Shown here one piece after another: positions 54,048-63,332 of a stretch of DNA of 64,000 nucleotides. The stretch covers positions 50,340-114,339 of the forward strand of contig NZ_JANSUY010000024.1 of assembly GCF_024741135.1 (NCBI RefSeq), given 5' to 3'. Each line of letters opens with the position of its first letter. The stretch's first letter is position 1. The notes beneath the pieces are model-generated. The model was not told where the DNA came from, searched no databases, and was given only the letters and a program-made list of their open reading frames with translations. This DNA comes from Aquiflexum gelatinilyticum. GTDB taxonomy: Bacteria; Bacteroidota; Bacteroidia; Cytophagales; Cyclobacteriaceae. Both the position numbers and the translations under genes were made by a program.

Positions 54048-55730
54048 CTAACTTAATCTTACCTCTTCTACCGAACAACCAGTAGCAATCATCGGGAAAA
54101 CATTGTCTTCTTTCTCCACCACAACCTCAAGAAAGAATGGTCCTTCATGTAAAATCATCTGAGCTACTGCATCTTTCAATTCTTCTCTTTCGGTCACTTT
54201 TACAGCTTTGAGCTTGTATGCTTCCGCAATTTTTACAAAGTCAGGATTTTCAAGCTCCGTAAAAGAATATCTTTTATCAAAGAAGAGTTGCTGCCACTGT
54301 CTCACCATTCCGAGATAATTGTTGTTAAGTAGGACAACTTTAACGGGGGCCTTGGTCTGCATGATGGTTCCAAATTCCTGTATGGTCATCTGTATCCCGC
54401 CATCTCCGACCACACAGATAACCTGTCTTTTGTAATCATGTAATTGTGCCCCCAAGGCTGCAGGAAGTGCAAAGCCCATAGTTCCCAAGCCTCCTGAGGT
54501 AACTTGTGTTCTGGATTCTTTGTAATTATAATATCTCCAGGAGATCATTTGGTGCTGACCAACGTCTGTCACGAGAATGGCGTTTTCATCCTTGAACTGA
54601 TTGATCAATTGAATGACTTCTCCCATATGCAAGCCACCATGGGTAGATTCCAAATCGTAAGACATGACGGCAGCTTTCTCCTCTTTATCCAATTCCCTGA
54701 ATTTCTGGATCCATTCACTGTGGGTATTGGAATTTACAGCATCGGTCAATAAAGGTAAACTGGTCTTACAATCCCCCAAAACCGGAACTGCACATTTCAC
54801 ATTTTTATCAATCTCCGATGGATCCAATTCCAAATGGACTACTTGTGCTTGCTTTGCATATCGCTTCAAGTCACCGGTAACCCTGTCATCAAACCTCATT
54901 CCGATGGCTATCAACACATCGCATTGATTGGTCAAAAGATTCGGTGCATAGTTACCATGCATGCCTAATTTCCCGACATAACAAGGATGATCTTGAGAAA
55001 TAGCTCCAGAACCAAGCAAGGTGGAAGCAGCGGGGATTCCGGATTTATCCAAAAACTCTTTCAGCTCCTTTTCGGCGTTGGCAAGGATTACTCCCTGTCC
55101 ATACAGTACGTATGGTCTTTTTGCGTCATTGATCAGCTGAGCTGCCGCAGCAATGGCTGTCGGATTGATTGTAACATATGGCCTATATGATCTGATTCCC
55201 AAACAAGGTTCATAATTGAATTCACCAAACTCTACCTGTGCATTTTTGGTGATGTCCACCAATACTGGTCCCGGCCTCCCACTTTTGGCAATATGAAAAG
55301 CCTTGGCAATGGCAGGTGCAATATCCTCCACCCTTCTGACCTGAATGTTCCATTTGGTACCCGGCATGGATAGACCGATCACGTCAGTCTCCTGAAAAGC
55401 ATCTGAACCCAATAGATGGGCAGCTACCTGTCCTGTAATGCAGACTAGAGGGGTGCTGTCGATTTGAGCATCAGCCAGACCGGTTATCAAGTTGGTGGCG
55501 CCGGGACCTGAAGTTGCAAGTACGACTCCTACTTTTCCTGAAACCCGTGCATAACCCTGAGCGGCATGGATCGCTCCCTGCTCGTGACGTGTCAGCACAT
55601 GCTTGATCTGATCGCTATAATCATACAAAGCATCATAAACCGGCATAATTGCTCCACCGGGATAACCGAAGATGAATTCTGCATTTTCGGCGATCAAGGA
55701 TCTCACTACGATGTCTGCTCCTCTAATCAT
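54048..55730 (-). CDS. ilvB: Acetolactate synthase large subunit
   Basis: This 560-residue ThDP enzyme makes acetolactate from pyruvate or acetohydroxybutyrate from 2-oxobutyrate. It has the catalytic Glu region (AENAEFIFGYPGGAIMP), the FAD-binding middle domain (GMRFDDRVTG) and the ThDP motif GDGGIQMTIQEFGT ending NNNYLGMVRQWQ. Length is normal. It is 19 bp downstream of ilvD. Confidence 0.96.
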   Translation of the reverse strand: MIRGADIVVRSLIAENAEFIFGYPGGAIMPVYDALYDYSDQIKHVLTRHEQGAIHAAQGYARVSGKVGVVLATSGPGATNLITGLADAQIDSTPLVCITGQVAAHLLGSDAFQETDVIGLSMPGTKWNIQVRRVEDIAPAIAKAFHIAKSGRPGPVLVDITKNAQVEFGEFNYEPCLGIRSYRPYVTINPTAIAAAAQLINDAKRPYVLYGQGVILANAEKELKEFLDKSGIPAASTLLGSGAISQDHPCYVGKLGMHGNYAPNLLTNQCDVLIAIGMRFDDRVTGDLKRYAKQAQVVHLELDPSEIDKNVKCAVPVLGDCKTSLPLLTDAVNSNTHSEWIQKFRELDKEEKAAVMSYDLESTHGGLHMGEVIQLINQFKDENAILVTDVGQHQMISWRYYNYKESRTQVTSGGLGTMGFALPAALGAQLHDYKRQVICVVGDGGIQMTIQEFGTIMQTKAPVKVVLLNNNYLGMVRQWQQLFFDKRYSFTELENPDFVKIAEAYKLKAVKVTEREELKDAVAQMILHEGPFFLEVVVEKEDNVFPMIATGCSVEEVRLS

Positions 55731-55749
55731 AGAATTTGATGATTTTAAA

Positions 55750-57426
55750 TTACTTATCAGTCACACATCCTTCCGAAGCGGAGGACACGAGTTTATTATA
55801 TTTTTTTAGTGTACCCTGAAGGTCACTCAAATCCTTATTTTTCCAATTCTTCTTCCTTTCCGCCATTTCAGCATCACTGACCGCACAGCTCAAAGTCAAT
55901 GAATCCGCATCAATGGTAATGATATCGCCATTTTGAAGAAGACCAATAGGTCCTCCTGAATAGGCTTCGGGCGTCACATGTCCAACCACAAATCCGTGCG
56001 TTCCACCTGAGAATCTTCCGTCAGTGATCAATGCCACATCTGAACCCAAACCTGCTCCGATAATCATGGATGTAGGCTTGAGCATTTCAGGCATTCCCGG
56101 TCCACCTTTGGGACCTATATAGCGGATAACAATAACTTCACCTTTGTTTACCAATTTATTTTTGATCCCTTCATTTGCTTCCAATTCAGAATCAAAAACA
56201 CGGGCAGGTCCTGTGAATGATTTTCCTTCTTTTCCTGTGATTTTGGCAACAGCCCCTTCAGGAGCAAGATTTCCTTTCAAAATGCAGAGGTGTCCGGTTT
56301 CTTTCAAGGGAGTTTCCAATGGATGAATGACATTCACCATAGAAGGAATAACAGGGTCAATATCTGCAAGATTTTCAGCGACAGTTTTGCCTGTCACAGT
56401 CATGCAGTCGCCATGAAGCATGCCATTATTCAATAAATATTTCATAAAAGCAGGTAATCCACCCTGCTCGAATAAATCTTCCATTAGGAATTTACCTGAA
56501 GGTTTGAAATCGCCCAAAAGCGGGGTTTCATGATTTACTCTTTCAAAGTCGGCCAAGGTAAAGTCCACTCCGGCAGTTTTGGCAATGGCCAAGATATGCA
56601 ATACCGCATTGGTACTTCCTCCCAGCGCAACTGCTACCCTGACAGCATTTTCAAGACTTTTCTTGGTGACAATATCTTTTGGCTTGATATCTCTCTCTAA
56701 AAGAATGGTCAAATATTTGGATATATTCTTGCACTCTGCGACTTTTTCATCTGCTGTAGCAGGTGTCGATGAGCTGTATGGCAATGACATGCCCATGGCT
56801 TCAATGGCCGAGGACATAGTATTGGCAGTATACATCCCTCCGCAGGCACCTGCACCCGGACAGGCATTTTCAATGACACCCTGATAATCCTGATCGCTGA
56901 GTTCACCTTTTACCCTTTTGCCATAGGCTTCAAAGGCAGATACGATGTTCAATTTTTCTCCTTTGTAATTTCCGGAACGAATAGTTCCACCATAAACCAT
57001 AATGGAAGGTCTGTTGATCCTCAGCATCCCCATGATGGCTCCCGGCATGTTTTTATCACAGCCGGCCACTGCGACACAGGCATCAAAAGAATGGCCAAGG
57101 ATAAATGATTCGATGGAATCGGCAATGATCTCTCTCGACACCAATGAATACCGCATCCCGGAAGTTCCCATAGAAATCCCATCAGAAATCCCGATGGTAT
57201 TAAAAACCAAACCGGTCAGACCATGAGCTCTTGTAGCTTCCTTGATCAGACCGGCAAAGTCATTGAGGTGCATATTGCAGGGGTTACTTTCATAGCCACA
57301 ACTAGCTATCCCTACAAAAGGCTGATTCATCTGTTTATCAGACATTCCCGTGGCATATAGCATGGCTTTTCCTGCGGGATGTTCTTCATTCTGACTGATT
57401 TCCCAACTGTGTTTTTTCAAACTCAT
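55750..57426 (-). CDS. ilvD: Dihydroxy-acid dehydratase
   Basis: This 558-residue Fe-S dehydratase makes the 2-oxo acid precursors of valine and isoleucine. It has the cluster cysteine motifs [12 protein letters not shown] and [16 protein letters not shown], plus the [15 protein letters not shown]-terminal signature. It is the first structural gene after the leader attenuator (gap 30 bp from the terminator T-tract to the ATG). Confidence 0.96.
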   Translation of the reverse strand: MSLKKHSWEISQNEEHPAGKAMLYATGMSDKQMNQPFVGIASCGYESNPCNMHLNDFAGLIKEATRAHGLTGLVFNTIGISDGISMGTSGMRYSLVSREIIADSIESFILGHSFDACVAVAGCDKNMPGAIMGMLRINRPSIMVYGGTIRSGNYKGEKLNIVSAFEAYGKRVKGELSDQDYQGVIENACPGAGACGGMYTANTMSSAIEAMGMSLPYSSSTPATADEKVAECKNISKYLTILLERDIKPKDIVTKKSLENAVRVAVALGGSTNAVLHILAIAKTAGVDFTLADFERVNHETPLLGDFKPSGKFLMEDLFEQGGLPAFMKYLLNNGMLHGDCMTVTGKTVAENLADIDPVIPSMVNVIHPLETPLKETGHLCILKGNLAPEGAVAKITGKEGKSFTGPARVFDSELEANEGIKNKLVNKGEVIVIRYIGPKGGPGMPEMLKPTSMIIGAGLGSDVALITDGRFSGGTHGFVVGHVTPEAYSGGPIGLLQNGDIITIDADSLTLSCAVSDAEMAERKKNWKNKDLSDLQGTLKKYNKLVSSASEGCVTDK

Positions 57427-57456
57427 GGTTACTTCAGGTTGGTTTAATAGGTTTAT

Positions 57457-57526
57457 AAAAAAAGTGCCCCATCATCTGAGGCACTTAACATTGTATGGTT
57501 GTAGGTCAAATATGTCAGTGCCTCAG
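57457..57526 (-). promoter_or_regulatory. Transcription attenuator of the ilv-leu operon
   Basis: On the minus strand, segment 2 CTGAGGCACT (57526-57517) pairs perfectly over 10 bp with segment 3 AGTGCCTCAG (57485-57476), forming an antiterminator. The alternative is the terminator AAGTGCC (57486-57480) with GGCACTT (57468-57462), followed by T7 (57463-57457). A segment 1 within the leader ORF (GTCACTCCTC, 57567-57558) can pair with segment 2 over 4+4 bp. This is the classic 1:2, 2:3, 3:4 arrangement; the leader stop codon is inside segment 2. Confidence 0.88.
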
Positions 57527-57579
57527 TTTTTATTACAAATGAGAATAATAAAGCTTAGAGGAGTGACTATTTGAAACAT
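57523..57579 (-). CDS. ilv operon leader peptide (18 aa)
   Basis: ATG at 57579 to TGA at 57525-57523 encodes MFQIVTPLSFIILICNKN: four Ile, one Val and two Leu in 18 residues, with the codons ATT ATT CTC ATT in a row at 57549-57538. A ribosome short of charged tRNA-Ile (or Leu) would stall there, leave segment 2 free to pair with segment 3 and allow read-through to ilvD. Completing translation covers segment 2 and lets the terminator form. No Shine-Dalgarno is visible, as usual in this phylum. Confidence 0.85.
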   Translation of the reverse strand: MFQIVTPLSFIILICNKN

Positions 57580-57613
57580 GTGGTGTGGTTCTTTTTTCTT
57601 GGCTAATGTGCTA

Positions 57614-57645
57614 CAATATTAAACCTCTATTTCCAGAGATACAAT
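57614..57645 (-). promoter_or_regulatory. Promoter of the ilv-leu operon
   Basis: On the minus strand ATTG (57645-57642), a 20-bp spacer and TAATATTG (57621-57614; one mismatch to TAnnTTTG) would start transcription near 57607, about 28 nt before the leader ATG. Confidence 0.45.
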
Positions 57646-58070
57646 ATTTAATTTCATTTTTTATGGTAAACATATATTTATAATGAATGAAAAAGTTTTA
57701 AATATAGTATTTTATTCTGCAAATTATTCATTTATAAAACTTTTACCTATCCTGAACTCATATTTATTCACAAATCAAAAGAATGTATCGATTTCACATA
57801 TCCCTAACCAAAAGCTATTTTTCTTGGTTTTTTTTCAAAAGAAAAATAATCATATATCAAATTCAACAATGGATATGGATAATTGCTATTCAACTATCAA
57901 TAGGATAAAAAATGTAACCTGTTTGATTTTGATGATTTACAGATGGAATTCGTAAATATTCGGTTCAAAAATTTTTCAAAGAACAATCCATATCTTCCAT
58001 TTCAATTTTTAATTCTAATTTCAAAGCTGAATCATTGATACTGAATTCTTCAAAACATCCTGATTTTACC
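57646..58070. other. AT-rich intergenic region upstream of ispE
   Basis: This 425-bp divergent spacer is AT-rich. A plus-strand ORF (57683-57955) has unusual composition (many Asn, Ile, Phe) and no recognisable features, so it is not annotated as a gene. No clear promoter for ispE was identified. Confidence 0.6.
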
Positions 58071-58877
58071 ATGATTTCATTTCCAAATGCCAAAATCAAC
58101 TTAGGTCTACATATTACCGCCAAAAGAAAGGACGGATACCACGACATCGAAACGTGCATGGTCCCGGTTCCTCTTTATGATGCCTTGGAAATTATATTGG
58201 CCAACAAGACAGTGTTTGACACTTCCGGGATTGCTATTCCCGGTGAGGAAAAAGACAACCTGATATTGAAAGCACTAAAAATCCTTAGAAAGGATTTTAA
58301 CGACCTGCCACCTGTACACATTCATCTGCACAAAAACATACCTATGGGCGCGGGTCTTGGCGGCGGTTCAGCCGATGCAGCTTTTGCGCTGACGCTGATG
58401 AACAACCTCTTTGACCTCCATCTGGAAAACTGGTTTTTGGAAGACTATGCAGCACAACTTGGAAGTGACTGCGCTTTTTTTATCGACAATACTCCAAAAA
58501 TCGCAATAGGCCGAGGCGAAATCATGGAGCCTGTCGAAGTAGACCTGAAAAGTAACCATCTTTTGCTAGTCAAGCCTCCTATCCATATCGGCACCAAAGA
58601 GGCCTATGCAGGCGTAAATCCCAAGAAACCTGAGAAAGACCTTGCTCACATCCTAAAGGATAAAACTGTTTGGAAAACCGAGCTGCAAAATGATTTTGAG
58701 AAAAGTATCTTTCCGAAATATCCTGAATTGGCAGCTATCAAAAAATCCTTGTACGATATGGGCGCATACTACGCCGCGATGTCCGGTTCCGGTTCTACAT
58801 TGTTTGGATTATTTGATCAAAAACCTGAACCAAAAGAATGGGACAAGGAATATTTTGTTTTTGAAGGGGAAATGTAA
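58071..58877 (+). CDS. ispE: 4-diphosphocytidyl-2-C-methyl-D-erythritol kinase
   Basis: This 268-residue GHMP kinase phosphorylates CDP-methylerythritol in the MEP isoprenoid pathway. It has FPNAKINLGLHI, the ATP-binding PMGAGLGGGSADAA (near 90) and the C-terminal AMSGSGSTLFGLF. The ATG at 58071 is used because the protein then begins MISFPNAKI; a TTG 12 codons upstream is unlikely. Confidence 0.95.
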   Translation: MISFPNAKINLGLHITAKRKDGYHDIETCMVPVPLYDALEIILANKTVFDTSGIAIPGEEKDNLILKALKILRKDFNDLPPVHIHLHKNIPMGAGLGGGSADAAFALTLMNNLFDLHLENWFLEDYAAQLGSDCAFFIDNTPKIAIGRGEIMEPVEVDLKSNHLLLVKPPIHIGTKEAYAGVNPKKPEKDLAHILKDKTVWKTELQNDFEKSIFPKYPELAAIKKSLYDMGAYYAAMSGSGSTLFGLFDQKPEPKEWDKEYFVFEGEM

Positions 58878-58938
58878 ATTGAGAAAAAATTTAAAGACTT
58901 TGGATTGTCTTCAAATCCAACTTGTACCCCGTTTTGGG

Positions 58939-59856
58939 CTAGGTTCCCAACATTCTCTTTGGCATTCTTCTTTTTAGAATGTAATTGTAAATCGGATAGA
59001 TCAGCACTGAAATCAAGATAATCAAAGTCCCATAGTAGAAACCCGAAGTCATTTTTTCCTTTTCTCCCAAAATCAAAACTGCCAGGATAATCCCATAAAC
59101 AGGTTCAAGATTTACAGTCAGGTTAACCGCAAAGGCTGTAATCCTCCGCATCAATTCCACCGAAACAGAAAAGGCATATACTGTACAAATGCCGCTTAAG
59201 ATCAACAGCCACAACCAATCCATCGGTGCAGGGATCAGCTGTAGTCCATTTTCAGCAAAGAAAAAAGCATAGACCGGAAGCATCATGAATGCAAAAACAC
59301 AGGCTCCAAACATTTCATAAAAAGTCAGTACATAAGGATCATGCCTTTTGGTAAGTCTTCCATTGATGACTGAAAATAAGGCTCCCATCAATGCTGACCC
59401 TATAGCCATAGACAATCCCAACCAATACCCCCACTCAAACCTGAAAATCACATAGATCCCCGATATCACAAGCAGACCCAAAAAAACCTCAAATCCTTTG
59501 ATCTTTTTTTTGTTGATGATAGGCTCGAGAAATGCCGTCCAAAGGGAAGTTGTCGCCATGCCGGCCAAGCAAACTGAAGCCGTAGAAACCCTTGCCGCCC
59601 AGAAAAACAGAATCCAATGGATAGAAATGAGGAAGCCTGTACCAATAATTTTGACCAATTCGGATTTGGAAACCTTGATGGAGGTTTTCTTCCAAAGGAA
59701 AATCAGGCCAAGCATGGCAGATGCAATAAGTGTCCTGTAAAACACCAACTCTACCGATGCGATACTTATCAAAACTCCAAGAATGGCAGTAATGCTCCAA
59801 ATAGCCACAATAAAATGAAGCATGAGGTAATCCTTAATGCCTGAATTTCCTATCAT
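58939..59856 (-). CDS. EamA/DMT-family transporter
   Basis: This 305-residue membrane protein has ten hydrophobic helices in two EamA repeats (VELVFYRTLIASAML in the first, NLTVNLEPVYGIILAVLILGE in the second). The substrate is unknown; amino acids, their derivatives or nucleosides are typical of the family. The start at 59856 follows the stop of the LptG-like gene by 1 bp, so it is part of the tgt operon. Confidence 0.9.
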   Translation of the reverse strand: MIGNSGIKDYLMLHFIVAIWSITAILGVLISIASVELVFYRTLIASAMLGLIFLWKKTSIKVSKSELVKIIGTGFLISIHWILFFWAARVSTASVCLAGMATTSLWTAFLEPIINKKKIKGFEVFLGLLVISGIYVIFRFEWGYWLGLSMAIGSALMGALFSVINGRLTKRHDPYVLTFYEMFGACVFAFMMLPVYAFFFAENGLQLIPAPMDWLWLLILSGICTVYAFSVSVELMRRITAFAVNLTVNLEPVYGIILAVLILGEKEKMTSGFYYGTLIILISVLIYPIYNYILKRRMPKRMLGT

Positions 59857-59857
59857 A

Positions 59858-60931
59858 TTATCTTGGCACAGTTTTATACAAAACCAATCCTGTAGCCGCA
59901 AAAACTATATTTGGAATCCAGACTGCTAAAATCGGATAGGCCGTCCCCGCTTCTGCAAAAGTCCTTGAAAGCAAAAAGAGGATGATGTAAACAAATGCCA
60001 ACATGAATCCCAAAGCGATCTGAAAACCTGATCCGCCCCTAGTCTTTTTGGCTGAAACAATCACCCCGATAAACGTCAAAATCACTGCCGCAAATGGCGA
60101 CATAAACCGGACGTATTTTTCAATTTTGTAAAAGTTGACATTGTCAGCTCCCCTTTCTTCCAGTACCTTAATTTGCCTGTTTAATGCCGGAAGTTTTAGT
60201 GTCTCATGGTGATTGATCGGCAAGTCGAAGTCATTGGGAGTGATAGAAAGCAAAGTATCCAAAGATTCGCCTACAGTATAATACTCTCCACCTTCGTGAA
60301 GCACCCTCATCCTCCAGTTTTTGGCTGACCAAGAATTGATCGCGGTATCCCATACAATCCTGTCAGCTGACAGCTTGGCAACCAACTTTCCCTCCCGGAT
60401 TTCTTCCAAAGTAAAATTATAACCCGTATTGCCTGAGGTATAATATCTTGAGATATAAGCATAAACATCAGGAGCCACTTTGATATGGATATTCTGTTGG
60501 GTAAAAAATTTGTCATCCTCCAACCACCTCGATTTGAATTCAGTAACACCCGCAGTTGCTCCCGGAAGAATCCATCCATTCATCAGAAAACTTACAATTC
60601 CGATCATAGAAGCAGAAAAAAGAAAAGGGAAAAGCATCCTCACGAAACTTGTTCCACTGCTCAAAATGGCAACAATCTCAGTTCTTCCTGCCATTTTGGA
60701 AGTAATGAAAATAACAGAAATAAATACTGTAATCGGGGTCAAAAGATTATTCAAGTAAAGTCCATAGTTGCCCAGATAAACAAGGATATCTTTTGCAGGG
60801 ACTTTATTACGGATAAAAGCATCGTTTTTCTCGGTGAAGTCCAACACCAATACAATCATGATCAGCATCAAAACCACAAAGAAATAGGTTTTGAGAAAAT
60901 CTTTGATGATGAGCTTGTCGAGAATTTTCAT
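59858..60931 (-). CDS. LptF/LptG-family permease
   Basis: This 357-residue protein has three N-terminal helices (FVVLMLIMIVLVLDF, LLTPITVFISVIFITS), a periplasmic beta-jellyroll (about 130-265, ATAGVTEFKSRWLEDDK) and three C-terminal helices. It is the membrane component of the LPS transport exporter LptBFG; whether it is LptF or LptG cannot be decided here. It starts 2 bp after tgt. Together with the OstA-like protein it points to an Lpt machine. Confidence 0.9.
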   Translation of the reverse strand: MKILDKLIIKDFLKTYFFVVLMLIMIVLVLDFTEKNDAFIRNKVPAKDILVYLGNYGLYLNNLLTPITVFISVIFITSKMAGRTEIVAILSSGTSFVRMLFPFLFSASMIGIVSFLMNGWILPGATAGVTEFKSRWLEDDKFFTQQNIHIKVAPDVYAYISRYYTSGNTGYNFTLEEIREGKLVAKLSADRIVWDTAINSWSAKNWRMRVLHEGGEYYTVGESLDTLLSITPNDFDLPINHHETLKLPALNRQIKVLEERGADNVNFYKIEKYVRFMSPFAAVILTFIGVIVSAKKTRGGSGFQIALGFMLAFVYIILFLLSRTFAEAGTAYPILAVWIPNIVFAATGLVLYKTVPR

Positions 60932-60933
60932 GT

Positions 60934-62064
60934 TTAAAGTCTTCTACTCACTTTTTCGACCATTTCTGTTTTCCATATTGCAAATTCACCGGACTTGATT
61001 TTTTCCCTTGCCTGACCTACAAGCCATAAATAAAAGGCAAGGTTATGGATACTTGCAATCTGTGCAGCCAAAATCTCCTTTCCGATCACAAGGTGTCTCA
61101 GATATGATTTGGAATAAAAAGTACTAACGTAGGAATTGATATTTGGGTCAATGGGACTGAAATCTTCCTTCCATCTTTCATTTTTGATATTGATGATCCC
61201 TTCAGATGTGAAAAGCATGCCGTTTCTTGCGTTTCTTGTCGGCATAACACAGTCAAACATGTCGATGCCCAAGGCTATCCCTTCAAGGATATTGGCAGGT
61301 GTACCAACCCCCATGAGGTATCTAGGCTTGTCTTTTGGCAAAATATCCGTGACCATGTCTGTCATCTCATACATCATTTCCACAGGTTCTCCCACCGATA
61401 GACCTCCGATGGCATTCCCTTCCCGTTCGCAGGAAGCAACAAATTCCGCAGACTGTTTTCTCAAATCTTTGAAGACACTTCCCTGTATTATCGGGAAAAG
61501 TGTCTGATTATACCCGTACACACCCTCAGTACGATCAAATCTATCGATACATCTTTTTAGCCACCTATGTGTCAGGTCCATAGATTTGCGGGCATAAGAA
61601 TAATCACAAGGATATGGTGGACATTCGTCAAAAGCCATGATGATATCCGCTCCGATGATCCGCTGAATATCCATCACTCCTTCGGGGGTGAAGGTATGTT
61701 TGGATCCGTCAATATGTGATTTGAATATGGCCCCTTCCTCAGTCAGCTTTCTGTTTGCCGCCAATGAAAACACCTGATATCCTCCCGAATCAGTCAAAAT
61801 CGGCTTATTCCAACCGTTGAATTTGTGGAGTCCTCCTGCTTTTCGAAGTACATCTAAGCCAGGCCTGAGGTAAAGATGATAGGTATTTCCCAGGATAATC
61901 TGGGCTTTAATGTCATACATTAATTCCCGCTGATGAACAGCCTTGACCGAACCAGCCGTACCCACAGGCATAAAAATAGGGGTTTCTATATCCCCATGGT
62001 CAGTTTTGAGTAATCCTGCCCTTGCTTTGCTATTTGGGTCTGTGGCTTCTAATCTGAATTTCAT
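60934..62064 (-). CDS. tgt: Queuine/preQ1 tRNA-ribosyltransferase
   Basis: This 376-residue enzyme exchanges guanine 34 of GUN anticodons for preQ1. The TIM-barrel motifs are intact: catalytic Asp in LTDSGGYQVFSLA, base-specificity GLSVGEP, nucleophile Asp in FDCVMPTRNARNG. The C-terminal region that in E. coli and Zymomonas has the zinc motif CxCxxC reads DPNINSYVSTFYSKSY, so all three cysteines are absent, while the IHNL histidine is kept. The ATG at 62064 gives the usual length. Confidence 0.93.
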   Translation of the reverse strand: MKFRLEATDPNSKARAGLLKTDHGDIETPIFMPVGTAGSVKAVHQRELMYDIKAQIILGNTYHLYLRPGLDVLRKAGGLHKFNGWNKPILTDSGGYQVFSLAANRKLTEEGAIFKSHIDGSKHTFTPEGVMDIQRIIGADIIMAFDECPPYPCDYSYARKSMDLTHRWLKRCIDRFDRTEGVYGYNQTLFPIIQGSVFKDLRKQSAEFVASCEREGNAIGGLSVGEPVEMMYEMTDMVTDILPKDKPRYLMGVGTPANILEGIALGIDMFDCVMPTRNARNGMLFTSEGIINIKNERWKEDFSPIDPNINSYVSTFYSKSYLRHLVIGKEILAAQIASIHNLAFYLWLVGQAREKIKSGEFAIWKTEMVEKVSRRL

Positions 62065-62126
62065 TCTGTTTGAATTTACCCCCAAAGCTTTATGCCGTCT
62101 AGGGATAGGTTCCCATTTTTGAATCA

Positions 62127-62134
62127 CAAAAATA
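62127..62134 (-). promoter_or_regulatory. -7 box of the tgt-lptG-eamA operon
   Basis: TATTTTTG on the minus strand, a perfect TAnnTTTG, 62 bp upstream of the tgt start. Confidence 0.4.
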
Positions 62135-62169
62135 TAAGCTTATTCTTAAATGAATGCTCAAATTGATTT

Positions 62170-62177
62170 TATATTTG
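62170..62177 (+). promoter_or_regulatory. -7 box of the GT2/sigma operon
   Basis: TATATTTG, a perfect TAnnTTTG, 18 bp before the ATG at 62196. The -33 element is not obvious. It supports 62196 rather than 62154 as the gene start. Confidence 0.5.
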
Positions 62178-62195
62178 CCCCACAATAACAAGAGG

Positions 62196-63332
62196 ATGTT
62201 TATACAAATTTTGTGGATCGTTTTTTTTGTAAGCCTTGCCATACAATTATTCTATCTGCTGATACTATTCGGTCGATTCGCATTTTTTTATAAAAAGAAA
62301 ACCGAAAAACCTTCCATTGAAAAAGAACCTGTGACTGTGGTTATCGCCGCGCATAATGAGCGGTCAAACCTTAAAAAAATCATCCCGCTGCTTTTCCAAC
62401 AGGATTATCCCAACTTTGACGTGATGGTCATCAATGACCGGTCCTATGATGGGACCAAAAAAGTCCTTGAACAATTGATGGCCATTTATCCGAAACTGCG
62501 TACCGTAACAGTCAACTATACCCCAAACCATGTCACCTCAAAAAAATATGCGCTGACCCTAGGTATCAAAGTGGCAAAAAATGACGTCCTGCTTTTGACG
62601 GATGCAGACTGCAGACCCAAAACTGACAAATGGATAGAATTAATGACGGCTCCTGTGCGTTTAAAGGGAAAAGATTTTGCGTTGGGTTTTTCACAATATG
62701 AATCCCAAACCGGCTTACTCAACAAATGGATCCAAATTGAAACCTTGTGGACAGCCATCCAATATTTTTCATTTGCACTTTGGAAATCCCCTTTTATGGG
62801 TGTTGGGAGAAACCTCTGTTACAGAAGAAGTTTCTTTATGGCCAAAAAAGCATTCAAAGGACTTTGGGATATCGAATGCGGAGACGACGACCTGTTTGTA
62901 AACTTACATGCCAACAGTTCAAATGTAGCCGTGGTGGTAGATCCTGACAGCATTATCTATTCTGTACCCAAATCCACTTGGGAAGAATATTTTATTCAGA
63001 AGAAAAGACATTTTCATGCAGGCAAATACTACACTACCGGAAACAAACAAAAAGTAGGTTGGTATGCTTTCTCCCATTTTCTGTTTTGGATAACAGGCTT
63101 GGTATTGCTTATATTTTCAGTTATTCAGCAAAATTGGGAACAAATTTTGGTTATAATGGGTATAATAATTATCCGGTCTATGTTAATCACCTCGTTATTC
63201 CGTCTTTCCAGAAAAAAACTTGAAGGCAACATCAAGGTTTTGTTCGCGCCGGTTTTCGATGTCATGTATATAGGGTATTTTTGGATTCTGGGTTCATTGG
63301 GGTACCTATCAAAAAAAGTTAAATGGAAATAA
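62196..63332 (+). CDS. Membrane-bound family 2 glycosyltransferase
   Basis: This 378-residue GT-A enzyme has an N-terminal helix (FIQILWIVFFVSLAIQLFYL), the GT2 sugar-nucleotide motifs VVIAAHNER and NDRSYDGT, the metal DxD in TDADCRP, an acceptor ED-type motif in ECGDDDLFV and the QKKRHFHAGKYY (Q-x-x-R-x-type) motif typical of processive synthases. Two to three C-terminal helices follow. The sugar and acceptor are unknown. The sigma factor gene overlaps its end by 10 bp, so both are co-expressed. Confidence 0.9.
   Translation: MFIQILWIVFFVSLAIQLFYLLILFGRFAFFYKKKTEKPSIEKEPVTVVIAAHNERSNLKKIIPLLFQQDYPNFDVMVINDRSYDGTKKVLEQLMAIYPKLRTVTVNYTPNHVTSKKYALTLGIKVAKNDVLLLTDADCRPKTDKWIELMTAPVRLKGKDFALGFSQYESQTGLLNKWIQIETLWTAIQYFSFALWKSPFMGVGRNLCYRRSFFMAKKAFKGLWDIECGDDDLFVNLHANSSNVAVVVDPDSIIYSVPKSTWEEYFIQKKRHFHAGKYYTTGNKQKVGWYAFSHFLFWITGLVLLIFSVIQQNWEQILVIMGIIIIRSMLITSLFRLSRKKLEGNIKVLFAPVFDVMYIGYFWILGSLGYLSKKVKWK

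Noticed and set aside
57683..57955. 90-codon plus-strand ORF upstream of ispE
   Set aside because: Composition follows AT-rich noncoding DNA, no promoter or ribosome site supports it, and no recognisable domain is present.
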